A stretch of 64,000 nucleotides of DNA, taken from NCBI GenBank assembly GCA_035048815.1, contig JAUCBN010000049.1, positions 3,851,501 to 3,915,500 of the forward strand. Direction: 5' to 3'. Shown here piece by piece: positions 36,234 to 47,360 of the stretch. The stretch's first letter is position 1; the number at the start of each line of letters is the position of its first letter. The notes under the pieces are model-generated. The model was not told the DNA's origin, did no database searches, and saw only the letters and a program-made list of their open reading frames with translations. The DNA comes from Abelmoschus esculentus (lineage: Eukaryota > Streptophyta > Magnoliopsida > Malvales > Malvaceae). Made by a program: the position numbers and the translations under genes.

Positions 36234-37557
36234 TGATAAATGCTCAACTCACTATCACATTTTACATCTTTTATCGGCATTAATCACCGAATTTACACCC
36301 ACTTGGACCAATGCATGTACTTAATGTGATATATTTAGAAGTTAATCTCGTAGAACTCATATTTACAGAAAAGGCAAGTTTTACTGCATTTTTTTATCTG
36401 TGCAGGAGAACCAGTGCCGCGGCAGCAACAAGGTCGAGGCAGGACCTGATGCCGAGGCAGCAGTTGAGAGCCATAAAGCAAGACTATAGGCGATTGGAAA
36501 AGAAAAATCCAAGGGACGTGTATGGACTTAAAGCACATGGATCGGAGCTGGCAAGCATGAGGAAAATCCCAAGACAAGGCCACACGGGAAAGCCTCTTAG
36601 TTGAATTAAACATGGAAATATTTTTATTATGTATATGACTTGTTCCCTACTCCAAGTTGTATTCTACTTAGGAAAGGTTTGCCCTAGGTCAAGCCTATAT
36701 AAAGACCTAGCCGTCCAATGTATTAGACACGAATACCTAGAGAGAGAGCTGATTCATAAACTTTGTTTTCTTTCTCTCAACTATGTTCTAAGCTTTCTTA
36801 GGGTTTAGGTGAAGGTTGTTTAGTATATGTGAGAGGAGATTGTACTTTGTCTTTGTTTCAATGCAATAAAACTATCAAGGTTTGCTTATCCTTTGTTATT
36901 CCTTATTCTTACATTCAAGCTCGGGAGAGAAGTTTGTGAGTAATCCATTTATCTAGACTCGAGAGAGTTAGATTCACGAAAGGGGTAAGTACGGTGTTTT
37001 AATCATGAAATACTAACTCGGCCTAGGGATAGGTTAAGAGTTTCAGCGGCTAAAAGAAGTGTGAGATTGGTTGGTGAGTATAATTGGTTCACGCCGGGAG
37101 GTATCATCAAGGACTAGTCATCAACAGCACTCTGACTTATGGATAAGCGGAGTCATTCAAGGACACTTTGCCGAACTTTGGTAAAGTCTGCCCACGAGCA
37201 AGGGATTGCCGCGGCAGACAGCATTATCGCTGCCCAGGCAGTAAACTGCAGTGCTTCCGAGGCAGAGATATGCGATTGCATTGGATAAAGACAAGTCAAT
37301 CAAGTCCACAATACAATACAACTGGATCCTGGCCCATCTTTCTTTCTGATATTTCGACCCTTTTATTTTTACTCAATTATTTTAGTTTAATAAATCACAC
37401 CCATTCACTTGTGTTTTTATTTTTCTACAGAGCAAGAAGATAAAGAAAGCATATTAACTAGACCGGTCCCTGAGGAGACGATAACTCGATAAATACTTAT
37501 CACTTATTACTTGCGATGTGTCCACTTGCACTAAACGCACACTTTTGACACGCGACA
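36234..37557 (+). repeat. Athila-like LTR in plus orientation at a rearrangement
   Basis: 1324 bp, TGATAAATGCTCAACTCAC to TTTTGACACGCGACA, same family as the E2 and E3 LTRs but opposite to E3 beside it. TATA box TATATAAA at 36696-36703; poly(A)-like AATGCAATAAAA near 36860. Left flank AAGAT (copia RNase H) and right flank GTCCC (E3 ORF2) do not match, so it is not a simple solo LTR; no primer site or interior of its own follows. TGCCNNGGCA at 36415, 36450, 37207 and 37231. Confidence 0.85.
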
Positions 37558-38191
37558 GTCCCCTATCTTTCTTACCGCACTCGTGAATTTCCCGTAGGAT
37601 GTTCTCTCCAACATTGATCGTTCTTTTGTTGATGATCGATTGGATAAGCACCAATCGCTTCCGGTCCACCGTGCTGTTGTGGGACGTGGGGATGAGGCGT
37701 CGCTTGAGAAAGGTATTCCACATCTTGGCCTCGGGGTTTAGGCTTTGCCTTGTTACAGATCCTCTTTGGGTACCGGTTTCCCATGGAGTATTTACGTAAC
37801 AAAGATCATCTTTGATTAGCTCGTAGTCTTCGGAAGTGATGTCCTCCATGAATTCAGCGTGAACATCACTGTTTGGAGTGAGGCCGTAGAAGTTGTTGTT
37901 GGTCTCGGCATCTAATTGGACCGGCCTGCCATGGCAGTGCACAAGGAGGGAATCTTTGCTGGGCCCGTGCGCATAGAGCTCCCGCACGATCGTAGCATTC
38001 GCCTGGGCAGGTTGAAGACAGAAAATTTCCCATTCTTGGTACTTGATTCTACCGAAGAGGTAATGCTCAATGCCGTAGTTTTCATCGTCCGCATGTTGGA
38101 AACCTTGTTCTTCCCACAATTGCCTTGCGATGAAAGATCGGTTGAAACGATCTTCAACGTTAGTTGGGGCGAATCGCTTGTATGTGGCCAT
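37558..38191 (-). pseudogene. E3 ORF2, N-terminal part
   Basis: Starts at the ATG at 38191 (MATYKRFAPT). About 211 codons without a stop: RFNRSFIARQLW, EWEIFCLQPAQANATIVREL, FYGLTP, PWETGTQRGS, up to ECGKKDRG, where the LTR cuts it. It keeps CGA where E2 has a TGA stop, so the domain part of E3 is the better preserved of the two. Reading on in frame would add about 35 LTR-encoded residues before a stop at 37454. The function of the family is unknown. Confidence 0.82.
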
Positions 38192-38666
38192 CAAGATTTG
38201 AGAGATTTGATTTCTTGGAGTTTTTCTTGAAAAGAATCTGAAATTTCACGATGAATTGTGAGTAGGCAGAGAGTAATGTGAGAGAAAGATTGTTATGAGT
38301 TCTAAAGAAAACAAAAAAGAAAGAGTGAATAGTTCAAGAGGAAGGAGTTTCTTATATAGGCCTCTGCCTTGTGAACGTTGAAGCCACTAGTCGTTTTGTA
38401 GTCGTTACTCTTTACTGTCGTTACAGGAATCTCGGCAGACTAGCCGTTACACTGTTCTGCCCGTTGAGACTGCTGCGGCCCTGACACTGTTTTCTGCCTC
38501 GGTAGAGTTCCTGTTGTGAACTACTTCTCCTTTATTTTTGCTTATTATCCTAAATAAAAATTAAACACACAAAAAGAAAAATACTTAAAGCAAAAAAATA
38601 AATTCGAAAAATAAATAAAAATAAAATAAACTAATCCTAATATATCAATAAAGAAAAGGGAGGAGA
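38192..38666 (-). promoter_or_regulatory. E3 spacer with internal TATA box (38351-38358)
   Basis: Non-coding spacer between the gag-PR stop and the ORF2 ATG, matching E2 30762-31244. Minus strand CCTATATAAGAAACTCC is unchanged, 160 bp before the ATG. The GGCAG-rich middle is partly shortened. Confidence 0.6.
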
Positions 38667-41216
38667 TCATGTTACTGGTGGAGAGCATGCAAATGCATCT
38701 CCCAAGATGATTCTCTCTCGTTGGCCCAAATTGTAAATCGGTTGTGGGCCACTCCCTTTTGCTGTGTGTCCATCCACTTTGGGCTTAATCTTTTTACCAA
38801 TTAATCTGCCGAGCATTCTGCCAAGGCAGAAAATTTTGGCACCTCATGTGTGAATGGCCTTGCACTCCTCTGGATCATCATATTTTTTTAATTTATGGAA
38901 TGCATCGAGTTTGACTTGTTGGTCATTGACCCGCATTGTCAACTCTCCTTTTTCCACATCAATTAGGGCGCGTCTAGTTGCAAGGAAAGGTCTCCCAAGG
39001 ATGATCGGTGCATTATCATCTGCTTCACAATCAAGGACAAGAAAATCAGCAGTAAAAATAAACTTATCTACTCTTACCAGTATGTCCTCGATTTTGCCTT
39101 CAGGTTGCACATAGGATCGATCCGCTAGTTGGAGCATAACTGTTGTAGGTTTTGCCCTTCCTATTCCAAGCTTTTGAAAGACTGATTTGGGCATTAGATT
39201 GATACTTGCTCCAAGGTCGCATAGGGCCTTACCTTCATAGTTTTTACCTATTGCACAAGGTATGATAAAGCAGCCAGGATCTTTTTATTTCGGTGGCATG
39301 CGATTGTGCAGCATTGCCATGCATCCCTCGATAGCAGCCACTATTTCGAACTCACTTATTCGTTTCCTCTTTGACACCATGTCCTTTAAGAACTTGGCAT
39401 AGTTAGGCATTTGTTCAATTGCCTCTACGAACGGTATGTTAATGTGGACTTGCTTTTGAATATCAAGGGGTTTCTTAAATTGGTGGTCCTCTTTTTGCTT
39501 TTTCAACCTTTGTGGGAAAGGTGGTGGTGGTCTCATCTCATCCAGGGTTTCTTTAGTTTGGAATTTAATACTTGGCACCACTGGGGTTGTTACTGTCTCG
39601 GCAGGCTGTTCAGGAGCTGTTGTGCTCTCTGCAGGGGCAGTGGTATCAGTCTCAGTTTGCTCAGCCTCTTCTTTTGCTGGATCCATTGATTGAATTTGGC
39701 TCTCTGGGATCTTTTCCTTCAGCTGTAGACCACTCCTAGTAGTAATTGCTTTGCACTGTTCATGGCCCATTACCTTAGCACCTTCAGTATTGCTAGGTAG
39801 TCCTTCTTGTGGTCTAGTGTTTATGTTTTGAGCAAACTGCCCAACCTGAGTTTCTAGCGTTTTAATGTCCGCTTCTTGATTTTGCAACCTCATCTCAGTT
39901 CTATTCATAAAATCGTCTGTCCTTTTGATGAAATTACTGTTCTCTGCCATGTATGACTCAGTTTTCATCATAAAGGCTTTGAGAGTGTTCTCCAACGAAC
40001 TTACCGGTTGCTACTGCATCTGCTGCTGCGGCATTGACTGTTGGGACTGCGGCAGCGGCAGTTGTTGCATCATTTGCTGAAATCCTGAAGGTTGGGTGAT
40101 TGGGTTTAAGGCATTGTTAGGGTTGCTCCTTGATATGTTTGGTTGCCTCTTCCATGAAGGATTTTATGTGTTGGACATCATATTGTTGCGGTTGTAGTTC
40201 CCAACATACATACCGGTTTCTTGATTCATGTAATCAGAGGAACTGTGATTACCTCCACATAAGTCACAATAAGAATCAATTACCTTAACCTCACGGGTAT
40301 TCTACTGTAATTGTAGGTTTTGCACCAACTTGGTAAGAGAGGCCAATTGTGCTGCCACTGAATTCGATGTGTCTAATTCAATTACCGTGGCTTGGCGTCT
40401 TACTCCTCGCCTAGATGTAGGAATCTGAAAATCATTCTTCGCGAGCTTGTTTAATATCTCAATAGCTTCCTCAGGTGCTTTATCAAGGAGTGTTCCATTC
40501 GCCGAGGCATCTAACATCATCCTTGTCGGGGCATTCGTGGCATTATAAAACATTGTCACTAGTGTCCATAGGGGAAATCCATGCAAAGGACACTTGTGCA
40601 ATAGCTCCCTGTAGAGCTCCCATGCCTCGTACATTGGTTCGTCATCTGCCTGTCGAAAAGAAGTGATTTCATTACAAATTCTATCATATAAATTAGTTGG
40701 ATTAAAACGAGTAATAAAGTCACGACAGAGTTCACTCCAAGATCCAATAGATCCTACTGGAATGCTATTCAACCAAGCTTTCGCCTTATCCCTCAGTAAA
40801 TAGGGGAATAGCTTCAATCGCAAGATATCTTCATGGACTCCTTGGATTTTGAAAGAGTTGCAAATTTCCGTGAAGGACTTAAGGTGCTGCCTTGCGTCTT
40901 CAGTTGCAGACCCACCAAATTGTCCAATAGTGTTAAGCATATTGAACATAACAGGTTTCAGTTCAAAGTGGGCTGCTTCTATCTCCGGTGTAACTACTCC
41001 TGGGTTTAATCCATTTAAGTCCTCGTCCAGGAAGTCTCTGGCAGTAAGCTATCGCGGCCCAGGTGGCGGCGGAAGTCCTCCATTGCCGGCAGGTAAGTTT
41101 TGTCCTGCCGGGTGATCTGCCATGGCTTCTTAGATTTGTCTCCTCAACCTTTTCCTTGTCCGTTCGATCTCTAGATCTAACTCGTACAAAGGTTTGGTTT
41201 GGTTGGCCCTGATCAT
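38667..41216 (-). pseudogene. E3 gag-protease polyprotein
   Basis: Same frame throughout from the ATG at 41216 to TGA at 38667, about 850 codons with scattered stops (near 41130, 41050, 40300, 40170, 40013, 39285 and 38844). Gag motifs as in E2: LRDKAKAWLNSIPVGS, SELCRDFITRFNP, MYEAWELYRELLHK. The zinc knuckle reads CGGNHSSSDY near 40235: the last Cys has become Tyr, so zinc binding is probably lost. The protease region carries LMPKSVFQKLGIGRAKPTT and IILGRPFLATRR. It ends ACSPPVT like E2 and has no RT after it. Confidence 0.88.
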
Positions 41217-41291
41217 ACACCAAGAAAAACAAGAGTAAAAGAAAAATAAAAAGAAACAAGAAAATAAAGAGAACAAAATTTAGTTGTCAGT

Positions 41292-41308
41292 CCCCGGCAA
41301 CGGCACCA
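41292..41308 (-). other. E3 primer binding site
   Basis: Minus strand TGGTGCCGTTGCCGGGG, the tRNA-Asp-like site of E2 with one change (C to T). Confidence 0.85.
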
Positions 41309-41314
41309 AATACT

Positions 41315-42646
41315 TGTCGCGTGTCAAAAGTGCGCGTTTAGTGCAAGTGGACACATCGAAAGTAATAAGTGATAAGTATTTATCGGATTATCGTCTCCAC
41401 AAGGACTGGTAGACTTAATATGTCTTCTTCGTCTTCTTGTTCTGTAGAAAGAAGTAAAATAAAACACAAGTGATTGAGTTTTGTTTAACTAAACTAAAAT
41501 AACTAAGCAAAGTAAAGAGATTGAATATTAGAGAGAGAGATGGGTCAGGATCCAGTTGCGTTGTATTGTGAATTTGATTGACTTGTCTCTACTCAATGCA
41601 ATCATATATCACTGCCTCGGCAGGACTGCAGTTTACTGCCTTGGCAGCGATGATACTTGTCTGCCGCGGCAATCCCTTGATCGTGGTTGGACTTTACCAA
41701 AGTTCGGCAAAGTGTCCTTGGATGACTCCGCTTATCCCTAAGTCAGAGTGCTGTTGATGACTAGTCCTTGATGATACATCCCGGCGTGAACCAATTATAC
41801 TCACCAACCAATCTCACACTTCTTTTAGCCGCTGAAACTCTTAACCTATCCCTAGGCCGAGTTAGTATTTCGCGATTGAAACACTGTACTTACCCCTTTC
41901 GTGAATCTAACTCTCCCGAGCTTAGATAAATGGATTACTCACAAACTTCTCTCCCGAGCTTGAATGCAAGAACAAGGAATAACAAAGGATAAGCAAACCT
42001 TGATAATTTTATTGCATTGAAACAAAGACAAAGTACAATCTCCTCTTACATATACTCAACAACCTTCACCTAATCCCTAAGAAGGTTTAGAACATAATGG
42101 AGAGAAAGAAGACAAGTATAGAATTCGGTTCTTTCTCCCTAGGTATTCCGTCTCTAGTACATTGGACGGCTAGGTCTTTATATAGGCTAGACCTAAGGCA
42201 AACCTTTCCTAAGTAGAATACAACTTGGAGTAGGGAACAAGTCATGTACAAAATTAAAATATTTCCAAGTTTAATTCGGCTAAGGGGGCTTTCCCGCGTG
42301 GTCTTGTCTTGAGCTTTTCCTCATGCTAGCCAGCTCCGATCCATGGGCTTTAAGTCCTGACACGTCCCTTGGATTTTTATCTTCCAATCGCCTACAATCT
42401 TGCTTCCTGGCTCTATGCTGTTGCCTCAGCATCAGGTCCTGCCTCGGCCATGTTGCTGCCGCGGCACTGGTTCTCCTGCATGGATATAAAAATGCAGTAA
42501 ACGTGCCTTTTCTGTGAATATTATCTCTATAAGCATAACTTCTAAATATATCACATTGAGTTCATGCATTGGTCCGATTTGGTGTATATTTGGTGATTAA
42601 TGCCCATAAAAGGTGTAAAAAGTGATAGTGAGTTGAGCACTTATCA
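41315..42646 (-). repeat. E3 5' LTR
   Basis: 1332 bp, TGATAAGTGCTC to GACACGCGACA on the minus strand. TATA box CTATATAAAG at 42176-42185. TGCCNNGGCA at 41613, 41637, 41662 and 42457. It adjoins E4 RNase H at 42647. Confidence 0.9.
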
Positions 42647-43940
42647 AGTACACTTCTCACCATACAAATAATGTCTTCAAATCTTCAAAGCAAACACTAC
42701 CGCCGCAAGCTCCAAATCATGCGCCGAATAATTCTTCTCATGCACCGTTATCTGCCTAGAAGCATATGCCACAACTTTCCCTTCTTGCATCAAAACATAT
42801 GATGCATCACTATAAACCACAAAATCCTTACCCGACTCGGGTTGAACCAACACTGGAGCACTAGCCAACACCTCCTTTAACTTCTCAAAACTCTTTTGCT
42901 GACTTTATTTCCATTCAAAAGGAAACATCTTTTGTAAAAGCTTGGTCATAGGAGCGGAAATGCTCGAAAACCCCTCAATAAACCTACGGTAATACCCAAC
43001 CAAACCTAGAAAATTCCGAACCTCTGACATCGACTTTGGTTGCTTCCAACCCATAACAACCTCTACCTTTTTCGGATCAACACTAATACCCTTTTCCGAT
43101 ACCACATGGCCAAAAAACACCACTTCCTTTAGCCAAAACTCACACTTGCTTAGCTTAGCAAATAATTGATTCTCCTTCAACGCTTGCAACACCATCCGCA
43201 AATGTCTATCATGCTCTTCCTTTGTTCGTGAATACATAAGGATATCATCTATAAATACCACCACAAACTGGTCCAAGTATTCATGAAACACTAGGTTCAT
43301 CATGTCCATAAAAGCAACAGGGGCATTCGTCAACCCAAACGGCATCACCAAAAATTCATAATGGCCATATCTTGTCCGAAAAGCCGTTTTCAACACATCA
43401 GCCTCCTTTACTTTCAATTGATAATACCCCGATCTTAAATCAATCTTCGAGAATACGCTAGCACCTCGAAATTGATCAAACAGATCATCAATCCTCGGCA
43501 AAGGATACTTATTCTTCACATTCAACTTATTCAGTTTCCGGTAGTCAATGCACATCCTCATAGTGCCATCCTTCTTCACAAACAACACCGGCGCACCCCA
43601 TGGTGATACGCTCGGTCGAATGAAACCTCGCTCAAGTAACTCTTGCAACTGCATCTTCAGTTCCTTCAACTCCTTAAGTGCAATGCGATAAGGAGCAATA
43701 GATATCAGGTTAGTACCAGCATAAGTCTCGATATTAAACTCCACATTGCGATAGGGAGGTAATCCTGGCAACTCCTCAGGAAATACTTTCAGAAAATCGC
43801 GCACTGTTCGAATGTCTTGCACCCAAACACCTCCTATACTCGGATTTATCACATAAGCTAGATATGCCATACCACCATGCTATAACATCTTTCCCGCTTG
43901 CAAAGCCAAAACCATATTGGACAAGAATCCGGTATACTCA
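42647..43940 (-). pseudogene. E4 reverse transcriptase and RNase H (partial)
   Basis: Copies element RNA into DNA. RT runs from about 43790 (FPEELPGLPP) through RPSVSPWGAPVLFVKKDG, MRMCIDYRKLN, FSKIDLRSGYYQL, FGLTNAP, the catalytic FIDDIL (about 43250) and FLGLVGYYRRFIEGF. The frame is open from 43870 to 42905, where a TAA follows FEWK. RNase H continues in the same frame (FVVYSDASYVLMQ, VVAYASRQ) with a TGA at 42674 where Trp is expected, and stops at YGEKCT on E3. Of all enzymes in the window this RT is the least damaged. Confidence 0.93.
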
Positions 43941-43947
43941 CTCTTCA

Positions 43948-44340
43948 TCACAACCTCAATTTAACCCTCTTCTTTTGAAAATCCACTACCACACGGTGCT
44001 CCGTCAACCAGTCAACACCCAGGATAAGATCAAAACCATGAAACGACAACTCCATCAAGTCAACCTCAAAGACATGTCCTTGAACCTCCAACGGAAACCT
44101 TTTATACAACCTCCTTACCGTAACTATTTCACCCAAAGAAATGGTAACCACCACTCCTACGTCTAAAACCTCAACTGGGATATCCAACAAATACGTATGC
44201 TAACTCAAAACATAAGAATCCGTAGATCCCGAATCTATCAAAGAAAACAACGGTACAGTCTGCAAAGAAAAGGTACCTATAACCACATCTATGGCATTAC
44301 GAGCTCCACGCTGAGCATAGACCTTACGTCCATCTTTGCG
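43948..44340 (-). pseudogene. E4 protease
   Basis: Retropepsin-like domain that processes the polyprotein. The active-site motif LIDSGSTDSYVL (about 44243-44208) is intact; FDLILGVDWLTEHRVVVDF (about 44020-43975) is the second conserved block. A stop lies near 44200 and the frame shifts before RT, so it is not expressed as one chain with RT. Confidence 0.82.
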
Positions 44341-45446
44341 CCTCTAGAAAGGACCTCGGCCACGACCACGTCCTCTACCAGGCATCATAGCAGCCTTGGC
44401 ACGATCACCAGACTCACTAGAAAACCTCGGGCAATCATGCCTCATATGATCCTTTGATCCACATCCCATACAAGCACCAGCGGCCCACCAACACTCTCCT
44501 GGATGACGTACATAACACAGGTTACAGACTGGAACATCACCACCACCTCTACCATACTGCTGAGCACGACCGCCACATCCAAAATCACCTCGGCGTCGGT
44601 CAGCTCTGTATCAATTATCCCGAAACCTCTTACCCTACTTACCCTGAGCATTAGCCTCACCAGGCCTCTTACCAACATCGAAAGACTTCCTAGCCTCCCT
44701 CAACGACTCCTCGACATCCTTGGCCATATTAACCAGCACATCAAACTCAGTGTACTCGGTAGCCAATAGGTATATCTTAATCTCAAGATCCAACCCATAA
44801 CGGAACCTATCACATCTCTTCCGATCTGTGGGAACCAACTCAGGGGCATAGTGGCTCATCCGAACAAACTGTACCTTATATTCCGCCACTATCATAGCAC
44901 CCTGCACCAATGCAATAAACTCCCGCTTTCTTGCATCCTCATATTGTGGACCCAAAAACTTCCGCACAAAACGGTCCTGAAATACTCCCAAGTTAGGTTA
45001 GCAGCAGCTACACCAGCTTTCGTGGTAGTCCACCAACGATAAGCATCTCCCTGGAGAAGAGAAACCACACAACCCAACCTTCTGGTATCCTGACACTCTA
45101 TTTGATCCAAAATCCTCTCTATACTGGCCAACCACTCTTCAACTGAACTTGGATCCAAGCCACGGAACTCAACGCCACCCAAGCTACGCAGTCACTCTAA
45201 AGGTAGCACTGGGGTAACCACAACAGTAGGGACAGGAGCCGGAATACGTACTCCAGCAACAACAGCCTGAAATGCACCCGTCATAGCCAGTATGAACGGT
45301 ACAAACTCTCTAAACTGACCTCCCTAAGGAACCAGAGGCACACCCACGGGTGAAGGAGGAGGAAGCGACTCTTACCTAGCAGTCGCCTCACCCTGACCCT
45401 CGGTGATCATACTAGCACTAGCTCGAGTCTCACGTCTCGGAGGCAT
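44341..45446 (-). pseudogene. E4 gag
   Basis: Structural protein gene. The ATG at 45446 begins MPPRRETRASASM; the start is 263 bp after the LTR and is matched by E1. The capsid region includes FRGLDPSSVEEWL, YRWWTTTKAG and FQDRFVRKFLGP. It ends with two zinc-knuckle-like motifs, CNLCYVRHPGEC and CMGCGSKDHMRHDC (about 44520-44430). Frameshifts occur near 44990 and 44640 and stops near 45375, 45330 and 45190. Confidence 0.85.
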
Positions 45447-45689
45447 ATTCAACAAACTTCAAACATGCAATTTAAAACATAATGTTAAAACATAATAGAC
45501 TTACTTTCGGGCAATACCCAAGTGAAACTTGAAAGGCATTTGAAAATGTATTGGCATTGGCAATGTGTAACCGCAATTCCTTCTTATTATCCATTATTCC
45601 TAACATTTTCATCGAACATAATTTTCAAACATATAGACAACGAAACATATCCAATCACACACCACCAAACAAACCAAACCTTAGCATAA
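45447..45689 (-). other. E4 untranslated leader
   Basis: About 240 bp with no gene. It shares GAAAATGTATTGGCATTGG-type text (plus strand, about 45542-45570) with the E1 leader; see 11240-11481. Confidence 0.5.
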
Positions 45690-45705
45690 CCTGGCTCTGA
45701 TACCA
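45690..45705 (-). other. E4 primer binding site (initiator tRNA-Met)
   Basis: Minus strand TGGTATCAGAGCCAGG, identical to E1, four bases from the LTR. Confidence 0.92.
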
Positions 45706-46275
45706 CAAATGTAACCCCTCTTAGCCCGACCTAGATGGAATCGGCTCTAATGGGTTACACAGGGAATATCGAACCAAACCCACGAAGGTCCGATTCGATA
45801 AACAACCCTGAAAACCGATATATTTTTTTGTTAACTAGATGCACAATTAAGTTCCTATCCGTGTCGGGTTCATGCAAAACTAGAATGGTAACATTCGTTG
45901 CACAATTGACCACTCAATTAGTACATGTGCAACCGAAGGAATAAAACATAATATTTCTAATTCGAACAAAAAACTAGAAATTTAATCTATCAAAGTTCAA
46001 TTAAACATGTATTGCATACTCACAATAAAATTCAGATCAATCGGAGCATCATAGCATCATCAATTTCATACTTCACTAATTAAGGACCTAAATGTAAAAC
46101 ACATAAATTCTAGGGACTTATCCGACCTTAGTTACCCAATATGAAATTAAGTTATTTACATGCATCACGGTAATATTTCAACTCAAAATGATATTCATAG
46201 CATCCTTATTCGAATATAAGAAGATAACCGGCACCACACGAAAATCCAACACTTTAAATTCTCCCTTTTTGGTCA

Positions 46276-46479
46276 GGGGTATCGATACCTATAAGCATGG
46301 TATCGATACCATAACGTGGCAGTGGATGAATGAGCCTCAAATAGCCAGAGGTATCGATACAGCCCTGGACGGTATCGATACCCTGGACACTAGTGAGCAT
46401 TTGCCTTCGAACCATGGTTCGATGCCGCCCATTTTTGCCTTGGGGTATCGATACCAGAGCAGGGTGTTTCGATACCCCC
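46276..46479 (-). repeat. TATCGATA palindrome array in E4 5' LTR
   Basis: Five exact GGTATCGATACC-type copies plus one decayed (GTTTCGATACC near 46466), and a perfect central dyad CGAACCATGGTTCG (46408-46421). Offset from the LTR end is 566 bp. Confidence 0.85.
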
Positions 46480-47169
46480 TGTGTGCAGATCACAAATTTG
46501 GGCAATTTAAGTTGGTTAACCCCAATCAAACATAACTAAAATCATTAGCAACTAAATACACAATTCCTAGAAATGTTAAGCACTTCAAACACTCATTCAT
46601 AGTCATCATAAAATCCACAAAACCTATAGGCATGCTCCCTAAAGATTGACTCAAACCATAGATCATACACAACCAATCATGCTTCTAGGAAATTCATCAA
46701 CATAAGATACACCCAAAACAACAAGTTATGCATAATAAGAAGTGTCTATTACAATTCATTAACAAACACAAAACACACTCTTAGAGGAACCGATTTACAC
46801 AATGCCAAGCCTCTTTTATTTACCAAAGCATACCAAAATGTAAGACGTCTTCCCCTTTAATCTTTTTGCCCCAAATGATCGTCCGGAATGCCTTTATTTC
46901 TCTGCATGGATGAGAAAAGAGAGCTTAAGCAAAATATGCTTAGTGAGGTAGCTCTAAACAAGTTCATCAATGCAATACTAAAATCATTTAAAAGCCATGC
47001 TTGCACTTTCGTGCTAGATCAAAGTATACAAACTTAATCACGCTCATCATCATAATTAAATCATTTCATGTATTATGCATATTGGCATTCTAGTGACAAC
47101 TTAATGTGAACCTTAAGCTTACCGAATACTTAGATTCCTTATCCTAATTAGAGGCCCTTGGTCTCAACA

Positions 47170-47360
47170 TGCATCGGTTGGACACATAGTCACCCTTGTA
47201 TACATGTTACCCCCCACTATGCACGGTCGGACACAAAGTCACCCTTGTTTCCGTATGGATCATCTATTTGCACGGCCGGACACAAAGTCACCCTTGTTTA
47301 CATATAGGCAAGCTCTACACGCACGTTCGGACACATAGTCTCCCTTGTTTACGTGTAGGC
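47170..47360 (-). repeat. About 50-bp tandem repeat in E4 5' LTR (4 units)
   Basis: Four units with the same unit order as in the E1 5' LTR and E8. Confidence 0.85.

Larger units (their letters stand above)
37558..42646 (-). mobile_element. E3: truncated non-autonomous Athila-like element
   Basis: Close relative of E2: 5' LTR (41315-42646), primer site, gag-PR, spacer with TATA box, and ORF2 cut off at 37558 by the plus-strand LTR. The rest of ORF2, its 3' untranslated region and its 3' LTR are missing. On its right it is inserted in the RNase H of E4. Like E2 it has no RT or integrase. Confidence 0.88.

Noticed and set aside
36335..36613. Open frames inside the Athila-like LTRs (also 27736-28258, 34656-35178 and 42323-42517)
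   Set aside because: They occur only because the LTR is repeated; they have no start context and no family match, and the plus and minus versions are equally open.
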